The translations under genes were made by a program, and so were the position numbers. This document shows positions 16,408 to 25,176 of a stretch of DNA of 45,447 bases, piece by piece. The stretch comes from Betaproteobacteria bacterium (GTDB taxonomy: Bacteria; Pseudomonadota; Gammaproteobacteria; Burkholderiales; SG8-41). How positions within the stretch are numbered: the first letter of the stretch is position 1; every line of letters starts with the position of its first letter. The stretch spans positions 1 to 45,447 of the forward strand of contig JACPTK010000082.1 in the NCBI GenBank assembly GCA_016192825.1. Direction: 5' to 3'. The notes beneath the pieces are model-generated. The model was not told the origin of the DNA, searched no databases, and saw nothing but the letters and a program-made list of their open reading frames with translations.

Positions 16408-16821
16408 ATGGCCGCGAAAAGGACAGCTGACCTGCCCCCAAGAGAGGGCTCCGAGGCAGCGCTTTCCGTCTCGGAAAGGATCGCCGAATTCACGACGCAG
16501 TGTGACTACGGGGCGCTCCCGCAGCGATTGCGCGAGTTCGCGCGCTATCACATGCTCGACGGCAGGGGCGTGAAGTCCTGCAGCGTGCTGGCATTGGCCT
16601 GCCGGGGCGCGAAGGTGACGACCATCGAAGGGCTGGCCTGGAACGGCGAGCTGCATCCGATGCAGGCGGCATTTCACCAATGCCACGCGCTGCAGTGCGG
16701 GTTCTGCACGCCGGGGATGATCATGTCGGCGCTCGACATGGTCGCGCGTAACGGGTACGACCTTGACGAGCGCACGGTGATGATGAAACGGGCCGTGAAG
16801 GAAGCGTTGCCGTCCAATTGA
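16408..16821 (+). pseudogene. PrpD N-terminus / CoxS 2Fe-2S chimera
   Basis: A 137-residue frame. Residues about 18-50 ([20 protein letters not shown]...MLDG) match the start of MmgE/PrpD proteins. At the DG/GRGVKSC junction it becomes the middle of a CoxS-type small subunit ([35 protein letters not shown]). The ferredoxin-type cluster and the terminal CRC motif of CoxS are missing, so both clusters cannot assemble. The codons at the junction encode Leu-Asp-Gly, a motif plausible in either parent, suggesting a microhomology deletion. The remnant of a CoxS gene just ahead of coxL fits the usual order in molybdenum hydroxylase operons. Confidence 0.7.
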
Positions 16822-16838
16822 ATGCGACTGAACGAGTC

Positions 16839-19211
16839 ATGAAGGCAGGGAATACACCGATCGGAAGTCCCGTACTACGCAAGGAAGACCACCGCCTGGT
16901 CACGGGGCAGGGCAGGTTCAGCGACGACGTCAACCTGGCGGGCCAGGGCTACGCCGTGTTCGTCCGCTCGCCGCATGCCCACGCGCGCATCGTGTCGATC
17001 GACACGGCAGCCGCAACGCGCGTGCCCGGCGTCATCCTGGCCCTCACGGGCAGGGAAATGCACGAGGACGGCTTGAAGCCGCTCCCTCACGTTCCGAAGT
17101 CCACTCACCGCGCCGAAACGCCGCTCGTCAATCGGGACGGATCGCCGATCTTCGTTGCGCCCCACTACCCGCTGGCTTTTGACAAGGCGCGCTACGTGGG
17201 CGAGGCGGTCGCAGTCGTCGTTGCGGAGTCGGCTTACGCGGCGAAGGACGGGGCCGAGGCGCTCGAGGTCAACTACGAGGTCTTGCCGGCCGTCACCGCT
17301 ACCCGGGCGACAGCCGAAGCGGACGCGCCGCACGTATGGGAGGAAGCCGCGTCAAACGTCTGCATGGATGCGGAGGTGGGCAATCGCGATGCCACCGCAG
17401 CAGCCTTCGCCAAGGCAAAGCACGTCGTTAAACTCGAGACCTGGGCGCAGCGCGTGACCGGGGTTCCGCTGGAGCCGCGCTCGGCCGTGGCCGCATACGA
17501 GCCGGCCACGGGGCGGTACACGCTTCACGCAGGCAGCGGCGGCGCGGTGCGTTTGAAGCAGGACCTCGCGACCGCGTTGGGCATTCCCGGCGATCAGGTG
17601 CGCGTCATCATGGGCGACGTCGGCGGCAACTTCGGCACCCGGGGAGAAATCTATCCCGAGTTCATAATCGTGGCATGGGCGGCGCGGCGCGCCGGCCGGC
17701 CGGTCAAGTGGACTTGCGAGCGGCACGAGGCATTCCTGAGCGATTACCAGGGGCGCGACCTCGCGGTTACGGCGGAGCTGGCGCTGGACGCGGAGGGCAG
17801 TTTCCTGGCGATGCGCGGCTCGAATATCGGCAACGCGGGGGCCCACACGGTCAGTTATGCGCCCCTGAAGAAGGGCCTCGGCATCATGTCGAGCATTTAC
17901 CGCGTGCCCGCAGCGCACTTCCGCGCCCGCGCCGTGGTGAGCAACACCATGTCGACGCGGCCTTACCGCAGCGCGGGCCGCCCGGAAGTGATGTACGTCA
18001 TGGAGCGGCTCATCGATCTGGCGGCGCGGCAATGCCATTTCGACCGCATCGAGCTGAGGCGGCGCAATCTGCTGACCGAGGCCGAGCTGCCTTATACCAA
18101 CCAATTTCACATGACGTACGACAACGGCGCCTATCACGCCGCGATGGATAGAGCACTCAGGCTCGGAAATTGGGCGGGATTTGAGCGGCGGCGCGCCGAG
18201 TCCCGTAACAAGAGGATGTGCCGGGGCATCGGTGTTGCGAACTATGTGGATACGTCCACAGGCGCGCCGCGCGAGCGCGCGGATGTCACGGTGCACGCGG
18301 ACGGATATGTCGACGTCGTCATAGGCGTCGTGCCCAATGGACAGGGCCACGAAACGACCTTCGCGCAACTGGTCACCGGGTGGCTGGGTGTCCCGTTCGA
18401 AAACGTGAGGCTCATTACCGGCGACACTGACATCGTGAAGGTGGGCGGCGGCACGCACGGCGGGCGGGGCCTGCGCATGGGCAGCATCGTGATATGGAAC
18501 GCGGTGCAGCAGATCATCGAAAAGGGAAAGCGCATCGCGGCGCGGCTGCTCGAAATCGAGCCCAGCGGCATCCAGTTCGAGCGCGGCCGGTTCCGCGCCG
18601 GACCATCGGACCGTGCCGCGAGTCTGATCGAGGTCGCGAGCGCCGCCGTTCAATCCGCTGATCTGCCGCAGGAGCTCAGGGGGCCGCTCGCCGCCTCGTC
18701 GGAGGAAGCGCACCATGCCGCCAGTTTTCCGTACGGCTGTCACGTCTGCGAAGTGGAGATCGACCCGGAACTCGGCACGGTCGAGATCGTCGGATACGCG
18801 GCCGTTGACGATGTGGGCCGCGCCGTCAATCCAATGATCATCCACGGTCAGATTCATGGCGGCATTGCGCAGGGCGTGGGGCAGGCCCTGCTCGAGCAAT
18901 GTTTCTACGATTCCAGCAGCGGGCAGCTGCTATCCGGCTCGTTGATGGATTACGCCCTGCCGCGGGCCGATACCTTTCCGTTCTTCAAGACGGCGATCAG
19001 CGAGGTGCCTTCGACCACTCATCCATTGGGCATGCGCCCGGCGGGAGAAAGCGGAACGACGCCGGCATTGGGCGTGGTCGTCAACGCTATCGTGGATGCT
19101 TTGGCCGAATACGGCGTAGAGCATATCGAGATGCCCGCGACACCGGAACGGATCTGGCGCGCCATCCATAAGAAGCCGCCCATTCCGCCTTCGGTGCCGA
19201 CGAACCGCTGA
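16839..19211 (+). CDS. Xanthine dehydrogenase/CoxL-family molybdopterin-binding subunit
   Basis: About 790 residues from ATG 16839; a TTG at 16818 would add seven. The N-terminal aldehyde oxidase/xanthine dehydrogenase a/b hammerhead domain spans about 10-140 and the Mo-cofactor domain follows, with GDVGGNFGTRGE, PYRSAGRPEVMYVMERLID, PNGQGHETTFAQ and the GESGTTPALG motif holding the probable catalytic Glu. The CO-dehydrogenase signature AYRCSFR is absent, so this is a general hydroxylase rather than a true CODH. Only a CoxS fragment precedes it, and no FAD subunit is seen, so it is probably an orphan or depends on partners elsewhere. Bug and amidohydrolase genes follow. Confidence 0.9.
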   Translation: MKAGNTPIGSPVLRKEDHRLVTGQGRFSDDVNLAGQGYAVFVRSPHAHARIVSIDTAAATRVPGVILALTGREMHEDGLKPLPHVPKSTHRAETPLVNRDGSPIFVAPHYPLAFDKARYVGEAVAVVVAESAYAAKDGAEALEVNYEVLPAVTATRATAEADAPHVWEEAASNVCMDAEVGNRDATAAAFAKAKHVVKLETWAQRVTGVPLEPRSAVAAYEPATGRYTLHAGSGGAVRLKQDLATALGIPGDQVRVIMGDVGGNFGTRGEIYPEFIIVAWAARRAGRPVKWTCERHEAFLSDYQGRDLAVTAELALDAEGSFLAMRGSNIGNAGAHTVSYAPLKKGLGIMSSIYRVPAAHFRARAVVSNTMSTRPYRSAGRPEVMYVMERLIDLAARQCHFDRIELRRRNLLTEAELPYTNQFHMTYDNGAYHAAMDRALRLGNWAGFERRRAESRNKRMCRGIGVANYVDTSTGAPRERADVTVHADGYVDVVIGVVPNGQGHETTFAQLVTGWLGVPFENVRLITGDTDIVKVGGGTHGGRGLRMGSIVIWNAVQQIIEKGKRIAARLLEIEPSGIQFERGRFRAGPSDRAASLIEVASAAVQSADLPQELRGPLAASSEEAHHAASFPYGCHVCEVEIDPELGTVEIVGYAAVDDVGRAVNPMIIHGQIHGGIAQGVGQALLEQCFYDSSSGQLLSGSLMDYALPRADTFPFFKTAISEVPSTTHPLGMRPAGESGTTPALGVVVNAIVDALAEYGVEHIEMPATPERIWRAIHKKPPIPPSVPTNR

Positions 19212-19264
19212 CCGGAGCACCGTTGATTCTGGCTGTCAAAATGGCTGTTCCATAAGGAGGAACC

Positions 19265-20242
19265 ATGAAAATTTCGAGAAGCATTGCATTTTTCCCCCCA
19301 CTGTTTATTGTCTTCATGCCGCTGTCGGATCTGGCATTGGCACAGCCGTATCCGAACAAACCCGTCAGGCTGGTCGTTCCAACTACGCCCGGCGGCGGAA
19401 CGGACGTCACGGCAAGGGTCATTGCGCGGGCTATGTCCGAGAGGGTGGGGCAGCAGGTGGTCGTGGACAATCGAGGCGGCGCCAGCGGCCGGATCGGCTC
19501 CGGAATGGTGGCCAATTCGCCCCCGGACGGCTATACGTTACTGATGGGAGGCGTCACCCCGCTCGCGACAATACCGAGCGTCGATAGCAAGCTGGCCTAT
19601 GATCCGGTGAAGGATTTCGCCCCGATCAGCATGGTTGCGACCACCCAGTACACGCTGGTAGTGCATCCATCGCTGCCGGTGAAGTCCGTCAAGGAGCTCG
19701 TTGCGCTGGGCAAGAGGAGGCCTGGGCAGGTCAATTTTTCTTCTGTGGGCACGGGGTCGACCGCGCATCTCACGGCAGAATTGCTGAAACAGCTCGCTAA
19801 CGTGAATTTCGTTCACGTCCCGTACAAGGGTTCCGGGCCCGCCATCACCGCCGTCCTGAGCGGCGAGGTGTCCTTTTACTTCGGCAGCGGTCCCTCCACC
19901 CTGCCGCATGCCAAGGCCGGCCGGCTGCGGCCGCTCGCGACCACCGGCCCGAAGCGCTCGATGCCGTACCCCGACCTTCCCACCATGAACGAATCGGTGC
20001 CGGGACATATTTCGACTTCGTGGTACGGCATTCTGGCGCCGGCCGGCACGCCAAACGACGTCATCTCCAGACTGCACGACGCGATCGTGAGCTCGATCAG
20101 CGATCCTGTCGTCGCCAAGCAGGTCGCCGCCTCGGGCGCCGGCCCTGTCAGCAACTCTCCCAAGGAGTTTGCCGCTCATATCAGATCGGAGCTCGCCAAA
20201 TGGAGGAAACTGGTGAAAGCGGCGGGAATCAAGGCGGAGTGA
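19265..20242 (+). CDS. Bug/TctC-family periplasmic solute-binding protein
   Basis: A 325-residue protein, ATG at 19265 after TAAGGAGGAACC. The signal peptide ends near residue 28 (ALAQPYPNKP). Motifs: VVPTTPGGGTDVTARVIA, VVDNRGGASGRIGSGMVA, PDGYTLLMG, LAYDPVKDFAPI, VHVPYKGSGPAITAVLSG and PDLPTMNES. It is followed after 40 bases by the amidohydrolase and then by selenoprotein 2, forming one apparent transcription unit with coxL. Confidence 0.94.
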   Translation: MKISRSIAFFPPLFIVFMPLSDLALAQPYPNKPVRLVVPTTPGGGTDVTARVIARAMSERVGQQVVVDNRGGASGRIGSGMVANSPPDGYTLLMGGVTPLATIPSVDSKLAYDPVKDFAPISMVATTQYTLVVHPSLPVKSVKELVALGKRRPGQVNFSSVGTGSTAHLTAELLKQLANVNFVHVPYKGSGPAITAVLSGEVSFYFGSGPSTLPHAKAGRLRPLATTGPKRSMPYPDLPTMNESVPGHISTSWYGILAPAGTPNDVISRLHDAIVSSISDPVVAKQVAASGAGPVSNSPKEFAAHIRSELAKWRKLVKAAGIKAE

Positions 20243-20282
20243 CAAGCCCGGATGGGCATCTGCGACTGACAGGAGACGAGCC

Positions 20283-21287
20283 ATGACGGCCGATATAGAC
20301 GGAGTTGACATACACGCTCACGGAGTGCCGGCGCGGTTCCTCGAGACGGTACGCAAGACGGGCCTGGCCGGTGCCAGGGTCGAGGTATCCGACGGCCGCT
20401 ACGTCCTCACATTTCCGGGCGCCGTCCCCTTGCGGCCGGTAGCCGGCATCATGCTCGAGTTCGAGCAGCGGCTGAAGTGGCTGGACGAGCAGGGGATGCG
20501 TCATCAGATGGTCGCGCCGTGGCTGGACGTGGACGGCCAGGAGCTGCCCAGGGCGGACGGCCAGGAATGGGCCAGGCAACTGAACGACGCACTGGCGGAG
20601 GCGGTGGCTGCGACCGGCGGCAGGTTGCTCGCGCACGCGACCCTCCACATGGCGGATGCGCAGGCTGCCGCGCGCGAGCTGGAGAGAGCCGCCTCGAAGC
20701 TGGGCATGACCGGGTGCATGGTGCGCACCAACCTGCCGCAAGGGCATCTGAAGGAAGACCGCTACGACGCCGTGTGGGAAGCGGCGCAGTCGCTCGGCAT
20801 ACCGATCGTGCTGCATCCGCCCACGGACGGGCCGTCAACCTGCATGTTCCAGGAACTGCCCAGGTTCAAGGGCCTGTTCGGCCGGCTGATCGACACCACC
20901 GTCGTGGCCGCGCAGCTGATACAAAGCGGCGTGTTTGACCGCTATCCCGATCTGCGCCTGGTTCTCGTGCATGGAGGCGGATTCCTGCCTTATCAGACCG
21001 GCCGCTTCGATCGGGAATCCGGTGAAAAGGGCAAGCTGCCTTCGGATTACGTCAAGAAGTTCTACTACGATACCGTCCTTATGTCGCCAGCGGCGCTCCG
21101 GCTGTTGTTGGAATTCATCGGCGCGGGCCGGGTGATGATAGGGTCCGATTACGGCGCCTCGCCGAAGGAACGCAGCGGCCTCAAACTCACGGACGCGCTT
21201 GATGCGACCGGGGTCGACGGAGCAACGCGAAACAAGGTCGTCCGGGAGACGGCGCAGTCCCTCTTCCGGATAGGCAACAGCCGATAA
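20283..21287 (+). CDS. Amidohydrolase family protein (ACMSD-like)
   Basis: A 334-residue protein, ATG at 20283 after CAGGAGACGAGCC. It keeps the amidohydrolase-2 metal motifs: DIHAHG near residue 9, IVLHPPTDG near residue 178, VLVHGGGFLPYQ near residue 223, and IGSDYGASP near the C-terminus. ACMSD-type enzymes decarboxylate or hydrolyse small carboxylates with a divalent metal. It lies 10 bases ahead of selenoprotein 2 and behind a Bug receptor. The paralogous neighbour of selenoprotein 1 has lost the equivalent HxH and terminal Asp. Confidence 0.9.
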   Translation: MTADIDGVDIHAHGVPARFLETVRKTGLAGARVEVSDGRYVLTFPGAVPLRPVAGIMLEFEQRLKWLDEQGMRHQMVAPWLDVDGQELPRADGQEWARQLNDALAEAVAATGGRLLAHATLHMADAQAAARELERAASKLGMTGCMVRTNLPQGHLKEDRYDAVWEAAQSLGIPIVLHPPTDGPSTCMFQELPRFKGLFGRLIDTTVVAAQLIQSGVFDRYPDLRLVLVHGGGFLPYQTGRFDRESGEKGKLPSDYVKKFYYDTVLMSPAALRLLLEFIGAGRVMIGSDYGASPKERSGLKLTDALDATGVDGATRNKVVRETAQSLFRIGNSR

Positions 21288-21297
21288 AGGACCCGCC

Positions 21298-22929
21298 ATG
21301 ACCGATACTATCGTCATATTGGATCCGGTGGCGCCCACCGAGGCAGGCAAGAGCGCCCATCCGCCCCGGGCACTGAATACGCTGCAGGGCAGGGTCGTCG
21401 GCTTTATCGACAACTCAAAGCCCAATTTCAACTTCCTGGCCGACGACCTGGCGGCGCTGCTGTTGAGCCGATACGGCGTGGCCGGTGTGGTTCGACACAG
21501 GAAGCTGACGGCGGCCAGCCCCGCGCCATCCGGGACGATCGCCGACATCAAGCAGCGCTGCGATCTTGTCCTGGTTGGGTCGGCCGATTGAGGTTCCTGC
21601 ACGTCGTGGAGTGTCCACGACAGTGTGGAAGCGGCAAAGCAGGGCGTCGCGGTCATCATTATCGGTTCGACACCGTTTCTGCCGTTGGCGCGCGCGCAGC
21701 TGAAGGCGCTGGGTGGCCCCGAAATTCCGATCGCCGAGATACCGCATCCCTTCAGCACGATCGGCAGAGACGAGGTGAGGCGAGTCGCGGAAGACTGCAT
21801 CGAGCGCATCTCGCGGCTGGCGTTGGGCAACACGGACTCGACGCCCGCTGCGCACGGCGAGGGTTGCGACACGGCGCGCACCAATGGCGCGTCCCGCGTC
21901 CGGGAAATCACGATGCCGGAAGACGTAGTGGCATTCAACCGCGAATGCGAGCTGCGGCGCTGGACCGACGGGCTGCCCGCCATCCCGCCGCTGAGGCGCC
22001 GCGTGGAATGGATGCTGTCGGGCACGCGGCGCACGCCGGGCGAGACCATTGCGCGGGTCGCGCCGGGTTTCGGCGTGGCGAGCGTCGAGCGCATTGCCGT
22101 CAACGCCGTCATGGCGGGCTGCCGGCCAGAGCATTTCCCGGTGCTGATTGCGGTCGTGGAAGCGGTGACCGACCGCGCGTTCAATATCCAGGGCATACAG
22201 GCGACCACCGGACCCGCCACGCCGTGGATCGTCGTGAACGGGCCACTTGCAGCGCGGCTCGGGTTCAACGCGGGGACGAACTGCCTGGGCCAGGGACGGT
22301 GGGCCAACGCCACCCTGGGCCGGGCCTTGCGGCTGGTCCTGCAGAATATCGGCGGCGCCTTTCCTGCAGAAATGGATCACGCCACGCAGGGTCAACCCGG
22401 CAAGTACACCTTCTGCTGCGCTGAAAACGAGGCCGAAAGTCCCTGGCAACCCCTGCACGCCGAGCGCGGATTTGCCCTCCATGAAAGCGTGGTCACGGTG
22501 ATAGGCGCTGCGAGCACGGTGGACATGAACACGCATGCCGATACCGCGGAGGATCTGCTGCGCGTCATGGCCGATACCATGACCTTTCCCGCCTGCAACG
22601 ACTATCACTTCTCGGGACAGCCGTGGCTTATCGTGTCCCCCGAGCACGCGGCCATACTGAATGGCGGCGGCCTGAGCAAGCCCGCCGTGAAGCGGCAGCT
22701 TTGGAAGCGCTCGAAAATGAAGGCGAGCCGGTTCGCGGCGACCGACTACGAGCGCGCCGCCCATACCCGGCGCGGGGAGCTCGGACCGTTCACGCCGGAC
22801 ACCCGGGTCCCGATCTCCGCGAGTGCCGACGACATCGGCATCGTGGTGGCGGGGGGCGCCGGCGCGCATTCCGTCTACGTACCGAGCTTCGGCATCTCGC
22901 GCGCCGTCTCGCGGAAGATCGGCAATTGA
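21298..22929 (+). CDS. UGSC-domain fusion selenoprotein (copy 2)
   Basis: Read through the TGA at 21589-21591 as selenocysteine, this is a 543-residue protein with ATG at 21298 after AAAGGACCCGCC. Residues 1-97 contain LNTLQGRVVGFIDNSKPN and end in DLVLVGSAD; Sec98-Gly-Ser-Cys follows. The UGSC domain continues through GVAVIIIGSTPFLPLA to about residue 190. The second domain (about 200-540) has CELRRWTDGLPAIPP, NAVMAGCRPEHFPVLIAVVEA, TPWIVVNGPLAARLGFNAG and GQPGKYTFCCAENEA. An 8-bp hairpin lies 11 bases past the UGA. Copy 1 has the same layout. The product may be a selenol-based redox or thiol-transfer enzyme, but this is inference. It is the last gene of the coxL-Bug-amidohydrolase run and converges with 22945-23571. 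Confidence 0.9.
21603..21621 (+). promoter_or_regulatory. Candidate bSECIS hairpin, copy 2
   Basis: GTCGTGGA pairs perfectly with TCCACGAC around GTG, 11 bases after the UGA. The loop presents G and U residues, as SelB-binding hairpins do. The distance from the UGA to the loop (19 bases) is close to that in copy 1 (18 bases), where the stem sequence is different. That pattern suggests selection on structure as well as on protein. Confidence 0.65.
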
Positions 22930-22944
22930 TTCCCGCCGCGCCGG

Positions 22945-23571
22945 TCAATCGGCTTTGCGGAGTATGACCCGCCAATAGGGGGCGTAGGTGTTGATCAGGT
23001 CAAGTTGCCTGACCAGCGAACCAAAGGGCGTCGGGTCGACCTCGACGTTGTCGGCATTGGTCCGGAATTCGACCGTGGCGATGTAATCACCCGGCGTTTC
23101 GACGCCGCGGAAAAGGCGCAGCTGCGCCATGCCGCGGCGGCTGTCGAAGTTCTCGCGCAGCCCGGCGAGAACTTTCTGCTCGTCGTTCCGGGAGACTTCG
23201 CGAAAGCGCAGGAGCAGCAGCCGGATGACGGGACCGCTGTCGCCCATCTTTGCGGTGCCGGGATAGATCTGATCTCCCGTGAAGCGGTACCGCCCCAGAA
23301 CCTTGGTCCGCAGGCGATGCGTCCATGCCGATACGCCGCCGCCCGTCGCCTTGTTGTACTTCGGATCGCGCGAGACTTCTTCGAGGCTGCTGAGGTCGTA
23401 CAACGCCACGTACCTCGGAAATCCGGACAGGCAGACGAAGCGCCGTCCCGTCTCAAAGCCCTTGACGGCCATGCGTTCCGGCACGTGCTCGGTATCGTAC
23501 CAGTCCTGGAACTCCTCCTCGAAGCCGGCAGGGGGTTCCATCATTGCAAGCAGCAGGCCTTTGTTGCTCAT
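22945..23571 (-). CDS. Dimeric alpha/beta-barrel (EthD/DUF4286-like) protein
   Basis: A 208-residue protein, ATG at 23571 after GGGGAACAA. It begins GLLLAMMEPPAGFEEEFQDWYDTEHVPERM, the typical start of ferredoxin-like dimeric barrel proteins of the EthD/DUF4286 type, and a second similar half seems to begin near residue 115 (VIRLLLLRFREVSRND). Such proteins often assist ring cleavage or polyketide-like catabolism. It converges on selenoprotein 2 with a 15-base gap and is divergent from the LysR gene at 23799. The exact role is unknown. Confidence 0.75.
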   Translation of the reverse strand: MSNKGLLLAMMEPPAGFEEEFQDWYDTEHVPERMAVKGFETGRRFVCLSGFPRYVALYDLSSLEEVSRDPKYNKATGGGVSAWTHRLRTKVLGRYRFTGDQIYPGTAKMGDSGPVIRLLLLRFREVSRNDEQKVLAGLRENFDSRRGMAQLRLFRGVETPGDYIATVEFRTNADNVEVDPTPFGSLVRQLDLINTYAPYWRVILRKAD

Positions 23572-23798
23572 TTGTTCCCCTATTACGAAGTATCCTGAAC
23601 GAACGGCTCGTTACTTTATTTCCTGCCGACCGGAACCCGAACGTTCGCGCCGGTCTTAAGATCCTTCCGCGATCGGCATCACCTCGATCCGGTGCCGTAG
23701 AACGTCGCTGCCATGATCCTTTACTACAGTACCAAAGGGGATTCCAAACATAAAGCAATTCTTTTGCTGGCAGTATGTGATTTTGTTATGCTGCGACC
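23572..23798. promoter_or_regulatory. Divergent promoter region of barrel protein and LysR
   Basis: The 227-base gap between divergent genes is AT-rich near the LysR start. TTGCTG (23764-23769) and TTATGC (23786-23791), 16 bases apart, are a weak candidate sigma70 promoter for the LysR gene. The location is typical for autoregulation and control of the divergent gene by the LysR product. Confidence 0.35.
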
Positions 23799-24731
23799 AT
23801 GACCCTGAAACAGCTTCGATATCTCTGCGAGATCGTCAACCAGGGCATGCATCTGTCTCTGGCGGCGTCCGTTCTCCACACCTCGCAGCCGGGTGTCAGC
23901 CGCCAGATCCAGCTCCTCGAGAGAGAACTGGGCGTGCGCATTCTCCAGCGCAGCCGCAACCGCATACTCGGCCTCACGCCCACGGGAAAATGTATCCTGC
24001 GATTTGCGCAGCGCACGCTCCAGGACGCCGACAACCTCCGCAGCTGTGGCCGGGAGAGAATAGACGAGTCAACCGGAGACCTCGTCATCGCGACCAATCA
24101 TACCCACGCGCGCTACACGCTGCCGCGGGTGATCAATGCTTTCAGATGCCGGTATCCCGCAGTGCGCTTGCAGTTTCTCCAGGGCAGCCGCGACGAAGTG
24201 TTCAAGTGGGTCGACGCAGGCGAGGCGGATCTTGCAATCGGAACGGATTGCGATGCGGACCTCGAAAATGTCGTGCTGCTGCCGTTCGGGACATTTCACC
24301 GGATCGTCATCACGCCGCCTCGGCACAAGCTGCTGAAAGTGGAGAAACCCACGCTCGAGGACATTTCCGCGTACCCGATTATCACCTACGGATCCAGGGT
24401 GTTAGGCCGGTGGAAGTTCAGCAAGTTGTTCCAGGCGAGGAACCTCACGCCGAACATCGTGTTCAGCGCCGTCGATTCCGATGTCAGCAAGACCTATGTC
24501 GCGCTCGGACTCGGTATTGCGATCCTGCCCCACATTGTGTTCGATCCCGTGCGGGATTCAGAGCTCAGGGCGATCGACGCGAGCCATCTCTTTGGTCCCG
24601 ACGTAGTGCATGTCGGCGTCAATAAGCGGCAGTTCTATCGACGGTATGCGTTCGATTTCATGGGGATGCTGGCACCGGACGCCTTGACGCGGCGTAAGGT
24701 GGAGAAAAGTCTGTCTACGTATTGTTCTTAG
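23799..24731 (+). CDS. LysR-family regulator, CysB-like
   Basis: A 310-residue protein, ATG at 23799. Residues 1-60 form the winged HTH (LKQLRYLCEIVNQGMHLSLAASVLHTSQPGVSRQI). The effector domain from about 90 contains ATNHTHARYTLPRVINAF, the CysB/Cbl signature, and GLGIAILPH near residue 245. CysB members sense sulfur-related ligands (N-acetylserine, sulfate). It is divergent from the barrel protein and near selenoprotein 2, its likely regulon. A paralogue is encoded at 28252-29187. Confidence 0.92.
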   Translation: MTLKQLRYLCEIVNQGMHLSLAASVLHTSQPGVSRQIQLLERELGVRILQRSRNRILGLTPTGKCILRFAQRTLQDADNLRSCGRERIDESTGDLVIATNHTHARYTLPRVINAFRCRYPAVRLQFLQGSRDEVFKWVDAGEADLAIGTDCDADLENVVLLPFGTFHRIVITPPRHKLLKVEKPTLEDISAYPIITYGSRVLGRWKFSKLFQARNLTPNIVFSAVDSDVSKTYVALGLGIAILPHIVFDPVRDSELRAIDASHLFGPDVVHVGVNKRQFYRRYAFDFMGMLAPDALTRRKVEKSLSTYCS

Positions 24732-25176
24732 TGGTCTGCCCCCTGAGAACGCCCACCGCGCCGCCGACCACGCGGCGCACGTCGCGAGGCTGGCCGGCTC
24801 GCTCGCGACCCGCGGGAAGGCGGGGCGCTATGCGGGGCTGAGCGACGACGAAGCGATGGCCCTCGCGGCGCGGGAGGACGACGAGCGGATCCGCGCTTAT
24901 GCGCACCGCGCGCCGGCTGCTCGCGGACGCGGGCGCCGAATACTGGATACCGGTGACCGTCGTTCTGGAGCTCGCCTGGGTGCTGCGCAAATCCGATGCG
25001 CCGTGACGGCGGTGGGTCGTGGAAGAAGTGGAAACGGCGTGAATCGTGATTTCCCGGATCGAGTTTTCCCTTTGCCGTTTGCCTTGTGCCTCGGGTTTCG
25101 CCCATCACCCGTCACCCGTGACGGCATTCCCAGTTAAAATCCCGCCGTCTACCAACCCCCTCGCAACGGACTTCAT
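24732..25176. other. Spacer holding toxin-antitoxin relics
   Basis: No intact gene. The left half holds relics of a VapBC-like module (24760-25006). The right half is rich in short GTGA/TCAC-type words (CCCATCACCCGTCACCCGTGAC), like the other spacers of the accessory regions. The promoter of the dehydrogenase at 25177 probably lies near 25130-25170. Confidence 0.5.
24760..25006 (+). pseudogene. VapBC-like toxin-antitoxin relic
   Basis: One frame gives LAGSLATRGKAGRYAGLSDD and MALAAREDDERIRAYA, resembling an antitoxin body. In another frame, 24908-25006 gives LLADAGAEYWIPVTVVLELA, the typical first helix and strand region of a PIN-domain VapC toxin. The catalytic N-terminal Asp and the rest of the PIN domain are gone. 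The two parts are fused with loss of sequence, as in other relics in this window. Confidence 0.5.

Noticed and set aside
17352-18899. Long minus-strand frame of 515 residues
   Set aside because: Antisense shadow of the molybdopterin-binding subunit.
16839-19211. Carbon monoxide dehydrogenase large subunit
   Set aside because: The CODH active-site loop AYRCSFR is missing; the sequence has YRSAGRPE instead.
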